Shown: positions 60,617-64,000 of the stretch, one piece after another
Position numbering within the stretch: the stretch's first letter is position 1
Layout of the letters: each line of letters opens with the position of its first letter
The notes under the pieces: generated by a model
The model's database searches: none
Told to the model about the DNA's origin: nothing
What the model saw: the letters and a program-made list of their open reading frames with translations, nothing else
NCBI RefSeq assembly: GCF_026191475.2
Contig: NZ_JAOSLC020000003.1
Span: 1,085,001-1,149,000 of the forward strand
Length of the DNA: 64,000 nucleotides
Source: Polaribacter ponticola
GTDB taxonomy: Bacteria > Bacteroidota > Bacteroidia > Flavobacteriales > Flavobacteriaceae
Reading direction: 5' to 3'
Program-made: the position numbers and the translations under genes

Positions 60617-61627
60617 TTAATTACTTTTTTTCTCTATTATAACTACCCTTGTTGGTGTATCTTTTCCGTTAATAATACTCTTAGTACCTTTAGCTACTGC
60701 TTGAATTGTTTGAGTTATTACTGTCATATTTAAAGTTTCTGCTTCATCAGATAATTGATGATAGTCTTTATCCTTATCAATAGCTGTAGTAGAAAAAGTG
60801 TGCGATGGCACACCTAAACGAGCTAAAGAAGCATTGTCTGATCTAAAGAATAAATTAAACTTTAGGTATGGATCTGCGAATAACTGGTAACCAGACCCTT
60901 TTAAATTTTTTTGAACAATTTTACCAAAATCAGAACGTTCAAAACCTGTTAACCAAGCTGTATTTGGCCCTGAAGTTGGAGTTTTTCCTATCATTTCTAA
61001 ATTTATACCTGCAACAAATTTACTCGCGTCAATGCCTTTTCCAAAATGAGTAGATCCAATTAAACCCATTTCTTCTGCAGTAAAAGCGGCAAAGACTATC
61101 GTTCTTTCATTACCAACCTTTTTAAAATATTCTGCTAAAGCCAAAACACCAGTTACACCAGATGCATCATCATTTGCACCATTATAAATTTTATCTTCAC
61201 CACTTTTTTTCATACCTAAATGATCATAGTGTGCAGAAATTATAACATATTCATCTTTTTTACTTTTGCCCTCTAATACTCCTATAATATTAGCACTTGT
61301 AATCACACTTTTACTTCTTCTAGGAGTAAAACTAAAGGTTTGTCTATAACTATCTAAACCTTCAAAATTTGTTAAACCTATTCTCTTAAATTCATTTTCA
61401 ATATATTTTGCTGCTTTTTCAATACCTGGTGTACCAGACTTTCTACCTTCCATTTCATCAGAAGCAAGAGTATATAGGTGTTTTTTAACTGTAGCAGAAT
61501 CAATAAAAAATCGATTCTCTACCATCTTTACCTTTGTAGGCTTTATTGTTGGTTTCTTAATATTCTTTGTACTATCACAAGAAATTAATAAAGTTGTTGC
61601 AGCAAATGCTATAAATATATTTTTCAT
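60617..61627 (-). CDS. M28-family zinc peptidase lipoprotein
   Basis: A 336-residue lipoprotein (lipobox TLLISC, then DSTKNIKK). The M28 fold has all five zinc ligands: HYDHLG (His, then Asp), NDDASGVTG (bridging Asp), AFTAEEMGLIG (catalytic and ligand Glu), GINLEMIGK and KDYHQLSDE (last His). It is an aminopeptidase or glutamate-carboxypeptidase-like enzyme anchored in the envelope, used for peptide scavenging. Immediately followed by a DUF4136 lipoprotein gene. Divergent from kdsA. Confidence 0.93.
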   Translation of the reverse strand: MKNIFIAFAATTLLISCDSTKNIKKPTIKPTKVKMVENRFFIDSATVKKHLYTLASDEMEGRKSGTPGIEKAAKYIENEFKRIGLTNFEGLDSYRQTFSFTPRRSKSVITSANIIGVLEGKSKKDEYVIISAHYDHLGMKKSGEDKIYNGANDDASGVTGVLALAEYFKKVGNERTIVFAAFTAEEMGLIGSTHFGKGIDASKFVAGINLEMIGKTPTSGPNTAWLTGFERSDFGKIVQKNLKGSGYQLFADPYLKFNLFFRSDNASLARLGVPSHTFSTTAIDKDKDYHQLSDEAETLNMTVITQTIQAVAKGTKSIINGKDTPTRVVIIEKKSN

Positions 61628-61671
61628 TTTTTTCGATTTTTAAAAGGATAAATATAGCGAATATATTTTCG

Positions 61672-61679
61672 TATTTTTG
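61672..61679 (+). promoter_or_regulatory. -7 promoter box of kdsA
   Basis: TATTTTTG fits TAnnTTTG and ends 15 bases before the kdsA ATG. No TTTG at the -33 distance, so only the -7 half is visible. Confidence 0.5.
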
Positions 61680-61694
61680 TTCAAAATTAAACAA

Positions 61695-62513
61695 ATGATT
61701 TTATCTGAAATTCCTAATATAAAACACACTAATTCTAATAACTTTTTTCTTTTAGCTGGACCTTGTGCTATAGAAAGCGAAGAAATGGCACTAAGAATTG
61801 CTGAAAAAGTTACAACTATAGCTGATAAACTAGAGATCCCATATATTTTTAAAGGTAGTTTTAAAAAAGCTAACCGAAGTAGAATTGATAGTTTTACTGG
61901 AATTGGAGATGAAAAGGCGCTAAAAATTCTGCGTAAAGTTTCTGAAACATTTAATGTACCAACAGTTACAGATATACATGAAGTTTCGGATGCTATAAAA
62001 GCTGCTGAATATGTAGATGTTTTACAAATACCAGCTTTTTTAGTTCGCCAAACAGACTTAGTGGTAGCTGCTGCAAAAACTGGAAAGGTTGTTAATTTAA
62101 AAAAAGGGCAATTTATGAGTCCAGATGCTATGAAACATGCTGTACAAAAAGTTAAAGACGTAGGTTCTAATAAAGCATGGATTACAGATAGGGGAACCAT
62201 GTTTGGTTACCAAGACATGATTGTAGATTTTAGAGGGATTCCTGAAATGCGTGAGTTTGCCCCAACTATTTTAGATGTAACACATTCTTTACAACAACCT
62301 AACCAAAAAGCTGGAGTTACAGGAGGAAGACCAGAAATGATAGAAACCATAGCTAGAGCTGGTGTTGTAAATAATGTTGATGGATTATTTATAGAAACTC
62401 ATTTTGATCCTGCAAATGCTAAATCTGATGGAGCAAACATGTTACACTTAGATAATTTAGAAAGTCTTTTAAGTAATTTAATTGCCATTAGAAAAACAGT
62501 AAATAATTTATAA
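61695..62513 (+). CDS. kdsA: 3-deoxy-8-phosphooctulonate synthase
   Basis: A 272-residue TIM-barrel enzyme that condenses phosphoenolpyruvate and arabinose 5-phosphate to KDO-8-phosphate for lipopolysaccharide. Landmarks: FLLAGPCAIESEEMALRIAE, FKGSFKKANRSRIDSFTGIG, VDVLQIPAFLVRQTDLV, VTHSLQQPNQKAGVTGGRPE and FIETHFDPANAKSDGANML. The ATG at 61695 is chosen over an upstream in-frame TTG because it fits the family start. A terminator follows. Confidence 0.96.
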   Translation: MILSEIPNIKHTNSNNFFLLAGPCAIESEEMALRIAEKVTTIADKLEIPYIFKGSFKKANRSRIDSFTGIGDEKALKILRKVSETFNVPTVTDIHEVSDAIKAAEYVDVLQIPAFLVRQTDLVVAAAKTGKVVNLKKGQFMSPDAMKHAVQKVKDVGSNKAWITDRGTMFGYQDMIVDFRGIPEMREFAPTILDVTHSLQQPNQKAGVTGGRPEMIETIARAGVVNNVDGLFIETHFDPANAKSDGANMLHLDNLESLLSNLIAIRKTVNNL

Positions 62514-62533
62514 TTATTAAATAACATATTTTT

Positions 62534-62572
62534 AGACTCTTCAAATTTTTATAATTTGAAGAGTCTTTTTTT
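62534..62572 (+). terminator. terminator of kdsA
   Basis: Two perfect 14-base arms (AGACTCTTCAAATT at 62534-62547 and its complement at 62553-62566) with a five-base loop and a run of seven T, 21 bases after the kdsA stop. Confidence 0.9.
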
Positions 62573-62624
62573 ATAGATAAAACAAGGCACAATTATTGCT
62601 TATAAAAACTACCTTATAATTATT

Positions 62625-63577
62625 ATGAACAAAATTTTATTCCTTTTTTTACTTTTTTCTTATTCAATTTCTGCACAAAATTTTAAGAAAACTGATAGTA
62701 TTGTAAAAACATACCCAAGATTTTCTAAAGTTGAAAACTTAGCAAATAGAATAGAAAAGGATTTTTCTTCTGATACAGAAAAAGTAAGAGCAGCTTTTTT
62801 TGGTTAACAAAAAACATACGTTATAATCTAAGGCAATTATACAATCCTAAACAAAGAAGTTATCGTTTTAGTTATTCTTCAGAAGAAGAAAAGAAACAAA
62901 AAATGCAATCTTTAATCGATGAATTAGTAAACAACGCTTTTAGAAATAAAACAGGTGTTTGTGAAGAATATGCACAATCATTTAAAAAAATATGCGATTT
63001 ATTAAATATAAAATCTGAATTAATAAAAGGTTCTGTTAGAACTGATGCAAATGATATAGCTAATATTCAAGATCCTAATCATGTATGGAATGCTGTAAAA
63101 ATTAATAATAGATGGATTATTATTGATGTTACTTGGGCAGCTGGATATGAATATAATAGAAAATGGATTCGAAAATTTAATGATTATTATTTTGACATTC
63201 CGATTCAGAAAATATTTAAAACACATTATCCAGAAAGCAGATTGTGGGCTTTAAGAATAGGGAGAATGAGTTTACAAGAATTTTATGATCAACCAATTTT
63301 TGGCCGGCAATTTTTAGTAAATAATTTAGAGGTTTTATCTCCAAATAAAGGAAAAATAACAATAAATAAATCTGATTTTATAAAAATAAAAATCAATAAT
63401 TTAAAAGATAAAAAAGTAATATATAATTTTAGTGGTAATAGTATTGCTCAAAAACCTACAATTTTAGTTGATAAAAACATTTCATTATTATCTTTAAAAA
63501 ACCCGAAAAGAAATTGTATTCTTTTTATTTATTTAGAAAACGAAATAGCTTTACAATATAAAGTAGTTCTTAAATAA
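62625..63577 (+). CDS. secreted transglutaminase-like protein (one-base deletion)
   Basis: The reconstructed protein has about 317 residues. The signal peptide is FLFLLFSYSISAQ. One more T in the run 62795-62801 changes the end of the first piece into AAFFWLTKNIRYNL and joins it to the second. The papain-like transglutaminase triad is visible: Cys in NKTGVCEEYAQSFK, His in DPNHVWNAVKI and Asp in WIIIDVTW. Such domains in bacteria are usually cysteine proteases or peptide:N-glycanase-like proteins rather than protein cross-linkers. The C-terminal ~100 residues look beta-rich. Confidence 0.88.
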
Positions 63578-63947
63578 TTACTTTTTTTATAAAAACCGGC
63601 TTCTTTTTTTCGAAGGCTTCTGCTAAAACGGTAAGTAAAATTTCTTCATTAATATCTTCTAAATTAGAATATCTTAGAGATTTCACTACTTTTCTATTAT
63701 CCGAAATTAAGAACTCATTATACTTTGTTAAATGCGCAGAAACCCAAAAAACGACATCTACATATCCTTTCTTTTTAGATGCATTTAAATAACAAAAAGG
63801 TTTATTATTGAGGTAATAAAACGGAATTTTCCATTTAAATTTTAAATCGACTTCAGGAAAAGTACTTTCTATTAATATCTGTAAATGTATTAAAATAGAC
63901 TTAAAAGGTTCAGGTTGATTTAAAATGTATGCTTCAGCAGGTTTCAT
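63570..63947 (-). CDS. DUF1801-domain protein
   Basis: A 125-residue protein beginning MKPAEAYILNQPEPFKSILI. The pattern of IPFYYLNNKPFCYLNASKKK and GYVDVVFWVSAH is that of the DUF1801/YdhG-like fold, which resembles the frataxin-like and SRPBCC-like small-molecule binding proteins. Function unknown. It converges on the transglutaminase-like gene with an 8-base overlap at the stops. Confidence 0.8.
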   Translation of the reverse strand: MKPAEAYILNQPEPFKSILIHLQILIESTFPEVDLKFKWKIPFYYLNNKPFCYLNASKKKGYVDVVFWVSAHLTKYNEFLISDNRKVVKSLRYSNLEDINEEILLTVLAEAFEKKKPVFIKKVII

Positions 63948-63978
63948 TTTTTGTATATTAGCAAAAGTTATAAATTTT

Positions 63979-64000
63979 ATGAGTAAACAAGATAATAATC
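63979..64000 (+). CDS. possible start of a gene cut by the window edge
   Basis: An ATG at 63979 opens the frame MSKQDNN up to the last base, divergent from the DUF1801 gene. The piece is only seven codons, so identity and even coding status cannot be judged. Confidence 0.25.

Noticed and set aside
61640..62200. Minus-strand frame of 186 codons over kdsA
   Set aside because: It is antisense to a conserved enzyme, so it is a shadow.
1..64000. tRNA, rRNA, CRISPR arrays and insertion sequences
   Set aside because: I saw no cloverleaf, rRNA segment, regularly spaced repeats or transposase in the window.

Overview
The window looks like a chromosomal segment from a Flavobacteriaceae-type member of Bacteroidota, perhaps a marine Polaribacter/Tenacibaculum-like organism. 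The evidence is the low GC content, the SusC/SusD pair, type IX secretion sorting domains, lipoproteins of Bacteroidota type, near absence of Shine-Dalgarno sequences, and promoters of the form TTTG-N19-TAnnTTTG. The genus is inference only.

Layout. 1-1333 holds two tandem secreted paralogues of unknown function, the first cut by the window edge. 1431-18891 is the translation supercluster on the minus strand: rpsL-rpsG-fusA-rpsJ, then after a terminator/promoter rplC through rplQ, including secY, infA, rpmJ and rpoA. 19067-20725 is an Omp85-like outer-membrane protein read divergently from the str operon. 20854-27211 is a SusC/SusD uptake operon with two extra lipoproteins and no enzyme. 27297-33486 holds rlmB, a rhomboid protease, rarA, three envelope proteins of unknown function and a HAD phosphatase. 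33560-38151 is an envelope-polysaccharide block (glycosyltransferase, flippase, FemAB-like transferase, deacetylase-like protein). 38225-45460 holds radC, trkA-trkH, a PqqD/HPr-kinase-like fusion protein with a nucleotidyltransferase, and mpl. 45632-52707 encodes a giant alpha-2-macroglobulin with an internal SusC-type plug, and a small barrel protein. 53581-59766 holds a 1616-residue T9SS surface protein, a 59-residue peptide gene and a second copy of the nucleotidyltransferase. 59755-64000 holds a decayed TfoX-like gene, a DUF4136 lipoprotein, an M28 peptidase, kdsA, a transglutaminase-like protein and a DUF1801 protein.

Most interesting system. A PqqD-like (RiPP-recognition-like) plus HprK-like kinase fusion lies beside a nucleotidyltransferase. 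A paralogue of that nucleotidyltransferase lies 15 kb away, directly behind a tiny gene whose product has a leader-like N-terminus and a Gly/Pro-rich tail. Kinase plus nucleotidyltransferase pairs of these families are known tailoring enzymes in some lasso-peptide clusters, so this may be a split peptide-modification system. No lasso-type maturation genes are present here, and function is inferred.

Sequence quality. At least 16 coding regions carry one-base indels, nearly all in A/T homopolymers, including genes that must be intact (rpsD, secY, rplE, rpmC, fusA). These read as assembly errors rather than biology. Gene coordinates here span the reconstructed genes, so several lengths are not multiples of three. 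The TfoX-like gene also has a lost start codon and an in-frame stop, so it looks truly decayed.
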